DNA from: an uncultured Lachnospiraceae bacterium
GTDB taxonomy: Bacteria > Bacillota > Clostridia > Lachnospirales > Lachnospiraceae
Assembly: GCA_947652925.1 (NCBI GenBank)
Contig: CANTEW010000013.1
Span: 1-55,033, forward strand
Reading direction: 5' to 3'
Length of the DNA: 55,033 nucleotides
The translations under genes and the position numbers were made by a program. Under the pieces are notes generated by a model. It made no database searches. It was not told where the DNA came from and saw nothing but the letters and a program-made list of their open reading frames with translations. Positions 40,350 to 48,690 of the stretch are shown here, one piece after another (the stretch's first letter is position 1; every line of letters starts with the position of its first letter).

Positions 40350-40939
40350 CGGAGAGGTTGATAAGGATAGGAAAAGTGTCCACTGTGGACTACGAGACGG
40401 GCATGGTCAGCGTCACCTATCCAGAGATGGATGCTAACACGACCAACAGATTCCCAGTATTTTCTATGTCGGATGAGTATAAGATGCCCGCCGTCGGCCA
40501 GGAAGTGCTGGTCCTGCACCTCCCCACAGGCCAGGCCGCAGGTGTTGTCCTGGGGAAGATGTGGAACACAGCGAACAGACCCAGGAAGGCCGGGGAGCAT
40601 GTATACAGCCAGGAGTTTGGGGACGAGCCGGATGAAGCTTACATGGAGTACGATGCCGCAGACGGGGATCTGAAGTTCAAGGATAAGAACACAGGCCCAG
40701 TCACATTGGCCGACTTGCTGGGCCTGGCAGAGACAGACAAACACCGCAGGGAGTTCGGGGATGAGCCGGGGGAAGCATACATCGAATACCGGCCCGAGGA
40801 GGGCAGGATGTACTTCAAAGATAAGAGGGCTGGCTTGGTGAGCCTTTCAATGATATTGGGCCTCAGCCCGGAAGACGAACTCAAAGATCCAGAGCCAGCC
40901 CCGGATCCGGTCCCAGACCCAGGCCAGACAGGAGGATGA
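40346..40939 (+). CDS. Baseplate spike protein (gpV-like) with duplicated repeat
   Basis: 197 residues. The N-terminal OB domain reads GKVSTVDYETGMVSVTYPEM and VGQEVLVLHLPTGQAAGVVL. From residue 88 there are two tandem units of about 43 residues, each starting EFGDEPxEAYxEY and holding a xFKDK motif followed by LLGL or ILGL. A Pro/Asp-rich tail ends the protein. gpV trimers pierce the outer layers; the repeats would form a beta-prism shaft. A metal-binding HxH apex is not seen. Confidence 0.85.
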   Translation: MTERLIRIGKVSTVDYETGMVSVTYPEMDANTTNRFPVFSMSDEYKMPAVGQEVLVLHLPTGQAAGVVLGKMWNTANRPRKAGEHVYSQEFGDEPDEAYMEYDAADGDLKFKDKNTGPVTLADLLGLAETDKHRREFGDEPGEAYIEYRPEEGRMYFKDKRAGLVSLSMILGLSPEDELKDPEPAPDPVPDPGQTGG

Positions 40940-40940
40940 G

Positions 40941-41339
40941 ATGGCGAAGGTAGGCAACTGGGGGAGGCATATAAAGTTCTCTGTCAACTCCGAGAAGATA
41001 CTGTCTTTCAAAGACTTCAAACGCACAGTCAAGGGCAGATGGGCAGACCATCCCATCATCAACGAGAAACCGAAGAAAGAGTTCCAAGGCCCCGATGCTT
41101 CCAGCGTGACCATGGACGTAGTGCTGTCCGCACACCTGGGCGTCAGCCCGAAAGATACCATCGAAAAGCTGGAGAAGGCCTGCGAGAAGGGTAAGATAGA
41201 CTATCTATACATCGGCGGTAAGAAGATAGGCAAATGCAAGATGTACTTGGAATCAGTGAGTGAGACCTGGGATGAGATATGGAACAAGGGCGAACTGGCC
41301 AGGGCGACACTGAGCCTGACATTTACAGAATACTCATAA
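40941..41339 (+). CDS. Tail protein U (P2 gpU family)
   Basis: 132 residues. KVGNWGRHIKFSVNSEKILS, RWADHPIINEKPKKEFQGPD and SVTMDVVLSAHLGVSPKDTI match P2 gpU (PF06995), with ARATLSLTFTEYS at the end. It sits among hub genes and is thought to aid tail completion or hub formation. GpU homologues sit at this position in many contractile prophages. Confidence 0.9.
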   Translation: MAKVGNWGRHIKFSVNSEKILSFKDFKRTVKGRWADHPIINEKPKKEFQGPDASSVTMDVVLSAHLGVSPKDTIEKLEKACEKGKIDYLYIGGKKIGKCKMYLESVSETWDEIWNKGELARATLSLTFTEYS

Positions 41340-41352
41340 GGAGGTGGTCCCC

Positions 41353-41676
41353 ATGAGGGAGACAGACAGGATCAGAATTGTCCCCGTCGGTGGGGAAGCC
41401 CCCATAGAACGCATCAACGCACAGTTGAAAGCCTTGATCCTCACCCGGGAGCGCACTATTCCAGGCTCCCGGGGTTTCGGATTGAGCGGGGACTATCTGG
41501 ATGCACCATGCTACGAGGTGGCCAGTGAGTTCGGCGTGGAGCTGGAGGAGAAAGCAGATATCTATATCCCGGAGATCGATATCGCGGAGGTAAAGGTTGA
41601 TGCTGGTATCGACGGGCGGGTGGACACACAGGTATCAGTGAGATGGAGGGATGGATATGATAGCGCAGATCAGTAA
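41353..41676 (+). CDS. Baseplate wedge protein (gpW/gp25-like)
   Basis: 107 residues from ATG at 41353, with AGGAGGTGG 4 bases before. ALILTRERTIPGSRGFGLSG resembles the gp25/gpW wedge core, followed by a helix-strand end (VDTQVSVRW). It would join the baseplate wedge to the sheath. It overlaps the start of the gpJ gene by about 20 bases. Confidence 0.75.
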   Translation: MRETDRIRIVPVGGEAPIERINAQLKALILTRERTIPGSRGFGLSGDYLDAPCYEVASEFGVELEEKADIYIPEIDIAEVKVDAGIDGRVDTQVSVRWRDGYDSADQ

Positions 41677-42802
41677 CTTACCGGACGTGAGTTTCATAGA
41701 CGATATGACCTTGGATGACGTCCAGGCCCTCCTAGTGAAGAGCTACGAGGAAAAGTACGAGCAGGTGGCAAAGGAAAAGGTCCGCTTAAAGAGGGCGGAT
41801 CCCGTAACCCTCACCCTCTATGCCTGTTCCGTGCCCATCTACCAAGCATTGATGTACGTGGACCGGGCTGGGAAACAGGACCTGATCAAGTACAGCTACG
41901 GTGAGTTTTTAGACAATATCGCCGCCAACAAAGGCGTCACGCGCCTCCCCGCCCAAGCCGCTGAGGTGACCGTACGTTTCAGTATCCCCGCGCCCCGCAA
42001 GGATGCGGTCAGCATCCCCACAGGGACCAGGGTCACATCAGGGGACGGGATCTATTTCGGGACCATGGAGTACGCAGAGATACCACCGGGGGACGTATAC
42101 GTGGATATCCCCTGTCGGTGCCAGACAACGGGAGCCGTCGGCAGCGGCCTGGCCGTGGGGAGCATCAACACCCTGGTGGACCTTTTACCCTACATATCGG
42201 GCGTATCCAACATCGAAGAGAGCCAGGGCGGGGCAGACATCGAAGACGATGAGAGCCTGGCAGAGCGCGTGTATCTGGCCCCATCGGCCTACTCCGTAGC
42301 AGGACCTAGGGACGCATATATCTATCATACAAAGGCATACGGCGCATCGATCGGGTCGGTCAATGTATCCAGCCCCAAGCCTTGCGAGGTGGAGGTGCGG
42401 GTGCTACTAAAGGACGGCTCCCTCCCCTCCCAGGCATTGTTGGACGGCATCCTGGAGTATCTGGACGATGACACGATACGCCCCCTGACAGACCAGGTGA
42501 AAGTCTTGGCCCCGTATACAAGAGAGTACGACTTAGATGTGACATACCACATATCCAAGACCAACGCGGCGAGGGCGGTATCCATCCAGACGGCTGTATC
42601 CAACGCGGTCAGGGAGTACAACACCTGGCAGACAGGGGAGATCGGCAGGGACATCAACCCATCGGAACTGATCCGCCGGATGGTGGACGCTGGCGCAAAG
42701 AGGGTGGTGGTCAACTCCCCCAGTTTCATATCGCTCCCGGCTTCAACGGTCGCGAGGCTGGGGAGCATGTCCGTGACATACGGGGGTATCGAGGATGATT
42801 GA
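41657..42802 (+). CDS. Baseplate protein J (gpJ family)
   Basis: About 381 residues. GGAGGG at 41644-41650 supports ATG at 41657 (41651 is also possible). QEDLIKYSYGEFLDNIAAN-like core (LIKYSYGEFLDNIAANKGVT), RLPAQAAEVTVRFSI, DESLAERVYLAPSAYSVAGP and the C-terminal EIGRDINPSELIRRMVDAGA are family hallmarks. It forms the ring of the baseplate. Complete by length. Confidence 0.93.
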   Translation: MIAQISNLPDVSFIDDMTLDDVQALLVKSYEEKYEQVAKEKVRLKRADPVTLTLYACSVPIYQALMYVDRAGKQDLIKYSYGEFLDNIAANKGVTRLPAQAAEVTVRFSIPAPRKDAVSIPTGTRVTSGDGIYFGTMEYAEIPPGDVYVDIPCRCQTTGAVGSGLAVGSINTLVDLLPYISGVSNIEESQGGADIEDDESLAERVYLAPSAYSVAGPRDAYIYHTKAYGASIGSVNVSSPKPCEVEVRVLLKDGSLPSQALLDGILEYLDDDTIRPLTDQVKVLAPYTREYDLDVTYHISKTNAARAVSIQTAVSNAVREYNTWQTGEIGRDINPSELIRRMVDAGAKRVVVNSPSFISLPASTVARLGSMSVTYGGIEDD

Positions 42803-43511
42803 TCTCTATAACGGAGAGCTGTTGGACATGCTCCCCAGCCAGATGTCCAAGGAGACGCACCAGATCTGTCTGAGCCACGCCCTGAGAGCAGGCATACAGT
42901 TGGTCATGGACAGGGCATACGTGACCCGGACGCAGGCGTTCATCGACGGCCTCCCGGAGCGCATCTTGGACGTGCTGGCAGTGGAATTACATACACCGTA
43001 TTACAGTGAGGATCTATCTATAGACCAGAAGCGTGAGATCATCAAGCGCACATTATTGTGGCATCTGACCGCCGGGACGCCCAGCGCCATGCGGGAGCTG
43101 ATCGGCATCGTGATCGGGGAGGGGGATATCGAGGAGTGGCCGGATTTTACCGACCCTCCCTTTACACCCGGGACTTTTGACATCCTGACCGACGTGCGGA
43201 TCACGGAAAAGATCGTGGAGACGTTCATCGCGATCATCGAGCGGGTAAAGAACGAGCGGTCACACCTGCGCAGGTTACATATCCACAGGCGCATGGACGC
43301 CCACTGGTATGTGGGCGTGTGTGCCGTGTCGCACCCGCATGTGGTCATCCAGAGGGATGCGCGCGGGGCAGAGGGCAGGCAGTATGTGGGTGCGGCCCTC
43401 ATATCGTGGCCCACGGCGGTGGTCCGCATGGGTCCACACGAGGTGCGCACAGACCTGTATATCGGTGCGGCCCACATATCTTATACCAAGAATGTGATAG
43501 AGGAGGGATAG
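42795..43511 (+). CDS. Tail protein I (gpI family) with an extended C-terminus
   Basis: 238 residues. LLPSQMSKETH-like start (LDMLPSQMSKETHQICLSHA), then VLAVELHTPYYSEDLSIDQK and LLWHLTAGTPSAMRELIGIV match P2 gpI. The last 80 residues hold repeats of VGxAxxSxPxxVVxxG type (YVGVCAVSHPHVVIQ, YVGAALISWPTAVVRMG, YIGAAHISYTKNVIEEG), absent from P2 gpI and possibly a docking platform for the fibres encoded next. Confidence 0.88.
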   Translation: MIDLYNGELLDMLPSQMSKETHQICLSHALRAGIQLVMDRAYVTRTQAFIDGLPERILDVLAVELHTPYYSEDLSIDQKREIIKRTLLWHLTAGTPSAMRELIGIVIGEGDIEEWPDFTDPPFTPGTFDILTDVRITEKIVETFIAIIERVKNERSHLRRLHIHRRMDAHWYVGVCAVSHPHVVIQRDARGAEGRQYVGAALISWPTAVVRMGPHEVRTDLYIGAAHISYTKNVIEEG

Positions 43512-43512
43512 A

Positions 43513-45378
43513 GTGGCTACTTTCAAAGACGCAGTCCTGACCAAGAAAGGGCTGGCCCTGTTAGCGAAAGCCCAGGCAGGGCAGACAGACATACATTTCA
43601 CAAAGGCGGCTTCGGGCAGCGGCTCTTACGGGCCGGACGAAAAGCTCTCAGAGAAAGAAGGGTTAAAAGAACCCAGGCAGGAGACCACATTTGAGAGGAT
43701 AACGGTCATAAATGACATCGTGGTCCTGATAAGGTTCCTGATATCCAGCGAACAGGAGTCAGGGAACCTGCAGGAAGGCTATTACGTGAAAGAAGTGGGC
43801 ATCTTTGCCGAGGACCCAAACGAAGGGGAGATATTGTACGCCATCGCCACGGCAGTCGAGGACCAGTGGGATTACATGCCCCCCTACAACGGCCTCATGC
43901 CTGCCTACATAACGATGGAGTTCTACACCGAGGTCTGCAATGCCGAGAACGTGACCATAGTCTGCTCAGGCACGTTCATAACGGCAGAAGAGGTAGAGGC
44001 TGAGTTAGAAAAGATCAGGGCGGATGCGGAGGCTGCGCATGACGCGATAAAGGGGATGATACCAAAGAAGGTATCACAGCTGACCAACGACAGTGGATAT
44101 AAGACCACGGATAATGATACTTGGAGGGCTAATACAAAGACCCAGGATGGGTATGTGACAAAGGGGTCAGGGAATCCCGATAAGGTCTGGGGTACTGACG
44201 CGGACGGCAACCCTGGGTGGGTCACACCCAAGAGAGGCGACACACTCCCAGAAGGATTAAAGAGTGGATATGTCAGGACAGGGCAAGATAAGAACGCTAC
44301 AGTCGGGCGCGCTTCGACTGCAGAAGGGTCGCTCACTGTCCCATCTGGTGATTATAGCCACGCGGAAGGTATCTATTCAAAAGCGACCGGCGATTATTCG
44401 CATACGGAAGGCCGGCAGACAACAGCTGGGGGCGAGGGCAGCCATGCAGAAGGAGGCACCACGCAAGCAACTGGAGGCTATTCACATGCGGAAGGTAGCG
44501 CCACAACAGCTGGGGGTGAGGGTAGCCATGCAGAAGGGGGCCGTACCCAGGCGACCGATGCATATGCACATTCGCAGGGATATTGGACGCGTGCGGCTAA
44601 TATCGCATCCGATGCATCTGGGAAGTGCAACAAGGCTATGGGGACTGGCGGCGCCCTGAACAATAAGCTGGGGGACGCATATGTGATCGGAAATGGTTGT
44701 TCCAGTTCGGCCAGCAGCCCGCCCAATGAGCTCTCCAATGCGTTCCGTGTGACCTATGCGGGTGAAGTATACGGCCTGTCTGCGTTCAATTCTTCAGGTG
44801 CCGACTATGCCGAGTTCATCAAGCCCTGGGCGGACGGGAACCCTGACAACGAGGACAGGGTGGGATATCTCGTCACAGTGAAGGACGGGGGATTATACAA
44901 AGCCGACGAGGGGGACTATATCGCGGGCATCACATCGGGCAACCCTTCTGTCGTAGGGAATGCCGATGAAGATTATTATTGGAGATACGAGCGTGACGAA
45001 TTCGACCGCATCGTATGGGTGGACGTGCCCGAGCTGGCCCCAGTGTTGGATGGCGATGGCAGCCCTGTGATTAGTGAGGACGGTCTGCCCGTCATGACCC
45101 CGACAGGCAGGATGATAGAAAAGGGCACTATGAAACTTGCAGGAGGCTATGATCTGGCCAGACAAAAGGACTATGTTGAACGTAAAGACAGGCCTGAATG
45201 GGACTATGTCGGGATGGTCGGTGTATTGGCGGTCCGTGACGATGGGACATGTATCCCAGGACGTTTTTGCAGATGCGGGGGCGGGGGTATCGCCACCCTG
45301 GCCACCGAGAGGGGCTTTGACACATACATGGTGATCGAGCGCGTGACCGACAACGTCGTCAAGGTCATCGTGAGATAG
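43513..45378 (+). CDS. Tail fibre with YadA-like head repeats and peptidase G2 domain
   Basis: 621 residues from GTG at 43513. The N-terminal 160 residues are a phage tail-fibre attachment domain (TKKGLALLAKAQAGQTDIHF, GYYVKEVGIFAEDP). Residues about 276-356 hold trimeric-adhesin repeats, SHAEG (or SHTEG) recurring about seven times at spacings of 14 and 20 residues. From about 415 on a self-cleaving peptidase G2 region follows (SSGADYAEFIKPWADGNPDN, GNADEDYYWRYERDEFDRIV). It should trimerise and bind the cell surface, and may be cut autocatalytically like endosialidase-type fibres. Confidence 0.9.
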   Translation: MATFKDAVLTKKGLALLAKAQAGQTDIHFTKAASGSGSYGPDEKLSEKEGLKEPRQETTFERITVINDIVVLIRFLISSEQESGNLQEGYYVKEVGIFAEDPNEGEILYAIATAVEDQWDYMPPYNGLMPAYITMEFYTEVCNAENVTIVCSGTFITAEEVEAELEKIRADAEAAHDAIKGMIPKKVSQLTNDSGYKTTDNDTWRANTKTQDGYVTKGSGNPDKVWGTDADGNPGWVTPKRGDTLPEGLKSGYVRTGQDKNATVGRASTAEGSLTVPSGDYSHAEGIYSKATGDYSHTEGRQTTAGGEGSHAEGGTTQATGGYSHAEGSATTAGGEGSHAEGGRTQATDAYAHSQGYWTRAANIASDASGKCNKAMGTGGALNNKLGDAYVIGNGCSSSASSPPNELSNAFRVTYAGEVYGLSAFNSSGADYAEFIKPWADGNPDNEDRVGYLVTVKDGGLYKADEGDYIAGITSGNPSVVGNADEDYYWRYERDEFDRIVWVDVPELAPVLDGDGSPVISEDGLPVMTPTGRMIEKGTMKLAGGYDLARQKDYVERKDRPEWDYVGMVGVLAVRDDGTCIPGRFCRCGGGGIATLATERGFDTYMVIERVTDNVVKVIVR

Positions 45379-45390
45379 GGGAGGTGTGAC

Positions 45391-46086
45391 ATGTCGCGAC
45401 CATACAACAATGCGGTCATAACGGACGCGGGGATAGATTTACTCGATAAGGCTCAGACCGGGCAGGCATCGATACAGTTCACCCGGATGGCGGCGGGCAG
45501 CGGGATATATACAACAGAGGAAAAGGACCCATCCGTGCTGCGGGGGAGTACTGGCCTCAAGCTGGGACAGGACAGTTATGGCTTATCATCGGTCGATATC
45601 ATGCCAGATGACGGCATAAAGCTGACCTCTCTCTTCACAAACCAGGACCCGGCCACAGGGGAGGTCATCATAACAGAGGGCTACTACATCAACGAGATAG
45701 GGTTATACGCGAGAGAAAAAGGCGGGTCCGATGATACGGAGATACTCTACAGCATCACTGTCGCCACGGATGATACAGGGGACTATATGCCGCCCTATAA
45801 CGGCGGCCCGCCCGCCCAGATCATCCAGGAGTACCGCTGCAAGGTCAGCAACGCGGCAGAGGTCAGCATAGACTTGACAGGCGCAGGGGCCGCGATGCTG
45901 GTAGAAGAAGCCGAAGCGAGGTTCCAGGGACTCACGGACATGATTCAGGGACTGATAGAGACGGACCAAGGCCTGGCAGAGATGATCCAAGGACTCACAG
46001 AAACGGTCCAGGGACTGCAGGAAAAACAAGAGAGAGACCGGGCAGATATCGATTATATCGCCCTTATGAGAGGGGTGGACCTATAG
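45391..46086 (+). CDS. Second tail fibre, attachment domain plus coiled coil
   Basis: 231 residues, with GGGGAGG before the ATG. The first 160 residues are a diverged copy of the attachment domain of the preceding fibre (AVITDAGIDLLDKAQTGQAS, GYYINEIGLYARE, DYMPPYNGGPPAQ). The end is a short repetitive coil in which QGL and LTE/IE units recur every 7 residues (MIQGLIETDQGLAEMIQGL). No receptor-binding tip follows. It may act as an adapter for the fibre genes downstream. Confidence 0.8.
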   Translation: MSRPYNNAVITDAGIDLLDKAQTGQASIQFTRMAAGSGIYTTEEKDPSVLRGSTGLKLGQDSYGLSSVDIMPDDGIKLTSLFTNQDPATGEVIITEGYYINEIGLYAREKGGSDDTEILYSITVATDDTGDYMPPYNGGPPAQIIQEYRCKVSNAAEVSIDLTGAGAAMLVEEAEARFQGLTDMIQGLIETDQGLAEMIQGLTETVQGLQEKQERDRADIDYIALMRGVDL

Positions 46087-46992
46087 ATGTTTGAGAAGAT
46101 CAAAGACTACTACGACCAGGGGCTATGGGGTGAACCCAGGGTCAGGGGCATGGTCATACGGCGGATACTGACCCCGGAAGAATATGGATCCATCATCGGT
46201 GAGCCGATAGGTGAGTGGGAGCCGGATGACAGCACCATGATAGGCTCCACAGAGACTACAGATGGCAAAAAGGGATTTGTCCCCGCCCCAGACAAAGGTC
46301 CCCCAAACAGGTTCCTAAATTCAAGCGGTATCTGGACGCCTCCGATGGGAGGCAGTGCAGACACTGTGGACGGGTTCCACGCGTCCATAGATGATATCGC
46401 GAATGATATCGTGGTGCGCGGGACAGATAAGAGCATCAATGTTGGAGCTATCATATCGGATGCACCTAATGATGAAGAACCGTCCATATCCCAGGTGATC
46501 GTAACGAACGGGACGGATGATACCTATAGGAAAGCTTCTTTGCAGCACTTGAAAAATTCGATGGGCATCGGGCGGTTAAAAAGTGGGGCTCTTTTTGTTT
46601 TTTCGACAAGTAGTAAAAGTATGGGCGCAACCTGGTATCTCAATTTTATGGATGTAGATACGAGTGGGTATGCTTTTCCGATCGTCTTTTGGCTTGTTTC
46701 CAGGGGTGGGAACACGATAATGGCAAGGATAGCTCCGACTGTCAGCCGTGAGATCAGTTTTGTATGCACTCCAGGGACTGGGCGGGGGACTTCTTCAGAA
46801 TGGGCGGATAAACTATATTACGTAAAAACTGGAACGAGCAGATACAGCATCTATGCCAGATGCCACTATTGGGGAGGTGAGGTCACTGTGTTTGGGGTAT
46901 CCATGTCGGTACCTTTTGAAAATAAGAATATCGGCGTCAGTTCTTTACCGACAGGAGCTGTCGAGGCGACACAGGTGTCCAATATGGTATAA
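46087..46992 (+). CDS. Third fibre gene, putative receptor-binding protein A
   Basis: 301 residues, starting directly after the previous stop. Conserved front (IKDYYDQGLWGEPRVRGMVI, ILTPEEYGSIIGE), a linker with GGSADTVDGFHA, then SISQVIVTNGTDDTYRKASL and HLKNSMGIG, shared with the gene at 47594. The C-terminal 120 residues (beta-rich, with Ser/Thr/Gly and aromatic residues, ending SSLPTGAVEATQVSN) differ from the paralogue and likely form the binding tip. Confidence 0.75.
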   Translation: MFEKIKDYYDQGLWGEPRVRGMVIRRILTPEEYGSIIGEPIGEWEPDDSTMIGSTETTDGKKGFVPAPDKGPPNRFLNSSGIWTPPMGGSADTVDGFHASIDDIANDIVVRGTDKSINVGAIISDAPNDEEPSISQVIVTNGTDDTYRKASLQHLKNSMGIGRLKSGALFVFSTSSKSMGATWYLNFMDVDTSGYAFPIVFWLVSRGGNTIMARIAPTVSREISFVCTPGTGRGTSSEWADKLYYVKTGTSRYSIYARCHYWGGEVTVFGVSMSVPFENKNIGVSSLPTGAVEATQVSNMV

Positions 46993-47031
46993 AGACTACA
47001 ATAAGATATACATTTAACGAAAGGATAGATG

Positions 47032-47457
47032 ATGGAAAAGATAAGGCTAAAAAATGGGGCCGAATACGACGTTATCTCCGGCGGCTTCCAGATGAAAGAC
47101 AGCCAAGGGGGTACCGGGCTACTGAGGATGATATTGGCAGAAAAAGAGGGCACATCCTTTGACAGTATCGAAGCGGATTTCAATAAAGAGGAAAACGTTA
47201 CCGATATCGTATTGATAGACCCGAACGGGTCTGCCGAAGATGTGGTATCTGGGTACAGTATATTAAAGTCGGTAGAAAAATGCAGGGACTACCTGACTGG
47301 GCATGACACCGTGCCATTGGAGGATGGGGGCTACCAGATGGATGAGATACGGCAGACAGTATATGTTGTCCTCCTGGAGAGACCAGACTTCCAGACGCAG
47401 TTCAGGAACATGGTGGAAACTGTAGATATGTTAGTCTTAAATGCGTTGGAGGGATGA
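47032..47457 (+). CDS. Fibre-region protein of unknown function
   Basis: 141 residues. AAGGA at 47021-47025 suits the ATG at 47032 (47029 is alternative). It begins with a beta-rich part (IRLKNGAEYDVISGGFQMKD) and ends helical (QFRNMVETVDMLVLNALEG). Similar proteins precede XkdX-like genes in prophages of Bacillota. It may be a fibre assembly factor. No motif seen. Confidence 0.6.
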   Translation: MEKIRLKNGAEYDVISGGFQMKDSQGGTGLLRMILAEKEGTSFDSIEADFNKEENVTDIVLIDPNGSAEDVVSGYSILKSVEKCRDYLTGHDTVPLEDGGYQMDEIRQTVYVVLLERPDFQTQFRNMVETVDMLVLNALEG

Positions 47458-47460
47458 GTC

Positions 47461-47601
47461 ATGAGTGATACTGTGAAAAGATTGTTCTTGAGTGGGAAGA
47501 TGCCCGTGGATCAGCTGGAGAGGGCAGTCACGAAAGGCTGGGTCAGCCGGGAGGAGGCTGACAGGCTGCTGGGGATGCGCCAGGAGGAAGAGGATGCATG
47601 A
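47461..47601 (+). CDS. Small XkdX-like protein
   Basis: 46 residues (VKRLFLSGKMPVDQLERAVT, KGWVSREEADRLLG). The helix-turn-helix with KGWVSxEEAD is the XkdX pattern seen at the end of PBSX-type tail fibre clusters. Four bases after the previous stop. The last 8 bases overlap the start of the next fibre gene. Role unknown. Confidence 0.7.
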   Translation: MSDTVKRLFLSGKMPVDQLERAVTKGWVSREEADRLLGMRQEEEDA

Positions 47602-48640
47602 TATGTTCCACAAAGTAAAGATGTATTATGACCAAGGTCTATGGAGCAAGACCCGGTTAGGCAATATGGTCATCAGGAATGTGATCACGGAAGATGAGTA
47701 TATTGCGATCGTTGGCTCAGAGATGGAGTGGGGGGGGGGGGTAAAAGGTGACCTGATGATCGGCGCGACAGCGGCGGAAGATGGCGCCGCAGGTTTAGTC
47801 CCCCCGCCTGAAAAAGGGGATAGGGACAGATATCTGAGGTCTGATGGGATATGGACATCAGCAGACGGTGGGGATGCTGACACTGTGGGTGGCAAGACAG
47901 CAGATGAGTTGTTAGATTACCGTAACGCGACCAACACACCGACCATCCCCACATCCCTCCCAGCAAACGGTGGGAATGCGGATACGATAGACGGGTTCCA
48001 TGCAGCCCAGACACCAAATGCTAAAAATACATGTATCGTGAGGGATGGGAATGGATACGCCCAGTTAAATTACATCGCTTCAAATACTGCCAATAATGAA
48101 GATCCAGGGATATCACAATTTATCACAACAAATGGTAACGACAATTATTTTAGGAAGGCTTCACTATCGCATGTTAAAAATAGTATGGGCATCGGGGCGA
48201 TCAACAATGGTCGAGTATTTTCAACCCGGATCAGACCATATGTCGCTTATCCTGGATATGTGGATTTTCTCCAGATCACTTCTCAACGCATACCTGATTA
48301 TAAATACACTGCTGATTCATACCCCAGGATAAGGGCGTATTTTTTTATCCTATACGATTACACAGTATTAGTCTCATGTAGTTTATGGCTCAATGGTAGC
48401 GCCAGGAGTTTTAAATACAATGCTGAATCAAACGATCATACTTTTAATATGTATGCGGCAAATACTGGGGGAGATCGCTATGACCTTTATCTCTCTACAG
48501 CTGGTGGACATCCAAATACTGCACGGACGATCGATATCTTTGGGATCGTACAGATAGGTGCATACGAAATAAAAAATACCACTGTCACATCTCTACCTAC
48601 CGGAAATTTTTCGCTAACAGATTCATCATCGCTCCTCTGA
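47594..48640 (+). CDS. Fourth fibre gene, putative receptor-binding protein B with a poly-G tract
   Basis: 348 residues. AGGAGG at 47582-47587 favours ATG at 47594; ATG at 47603 would match the paralogue's start. It shares the front (KVKMYYDQGLWSKTRLGNMV), the NGGNADTIDGFHAAQT linker and SHVKNSMGIG with the gene at 46087, but its last 130 residues are different. A run of 12 G's at 47730-47741 lies in codons 46-49 (GGG of EWGGGV). In the length seen here the frame is open; a change by 1 or 2 bases would truncate it. Confidence 0.82.
   Translation: MHDMFHKVKMYYDQGLWSKTRLGNMVIRNVITEDEYIAIVGSEMEWGGGVKGDLMIGATAAEDGAAGLVPPPEKGDRDRYLRSDGIWTSADGGDADTVGGKTADELLDYRNATNTPTIPTSLPANGGNADTIDGFHAAQTPNAKNTCIVRDGNGYAQLNYIASNTANNEDPGISQFITTNGNDNYFRKASLSHVKNSMGIGAINNGRVFSTRIRPYVAYPGYVDFLQITSQRIPDYKYTADSYPRIRAYFFILYDYTVLVSCSLWLNGSARSFKYNAESNDHTFNMYAANTGGDRYDLYLSTAGGHPNTARTIDIFGIVQIGAYEIKNTTVTSLPTGNFSLTDSSSLL
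47730..47741. repeat. Homopolymeric G tract (12 G) in the fibre gene
   Basis: Twelve consecutive G's in the coding strand, the longest homopolymer seen in the window. The paralogue has GAGTGGGAGCCG at the same place, so the run is not needed for the protein fold. Such tracts are contingency loci that change length by slipped-strand mispairing. Confidence 0.9.
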
Positions 48641-48690
48641 TCACTATAAATGATATGAAGATCGGAACAGACAAAACGAAAGGAGAGACT

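Noticed and set aside
44341-44580. Regular short repeats suggesting a CRISPR array
   Set aside because: The repeats are in frame and encode SHAEG adhesin units inside a fibre gene; no cas genes or constant spacer length.
43513-48640. Diversity-generating retroelement acting on fibre genes
   Set aside because: No reverse transcriptase gene and no template/variable repeat pair were found. The switch candidate is the G tract.
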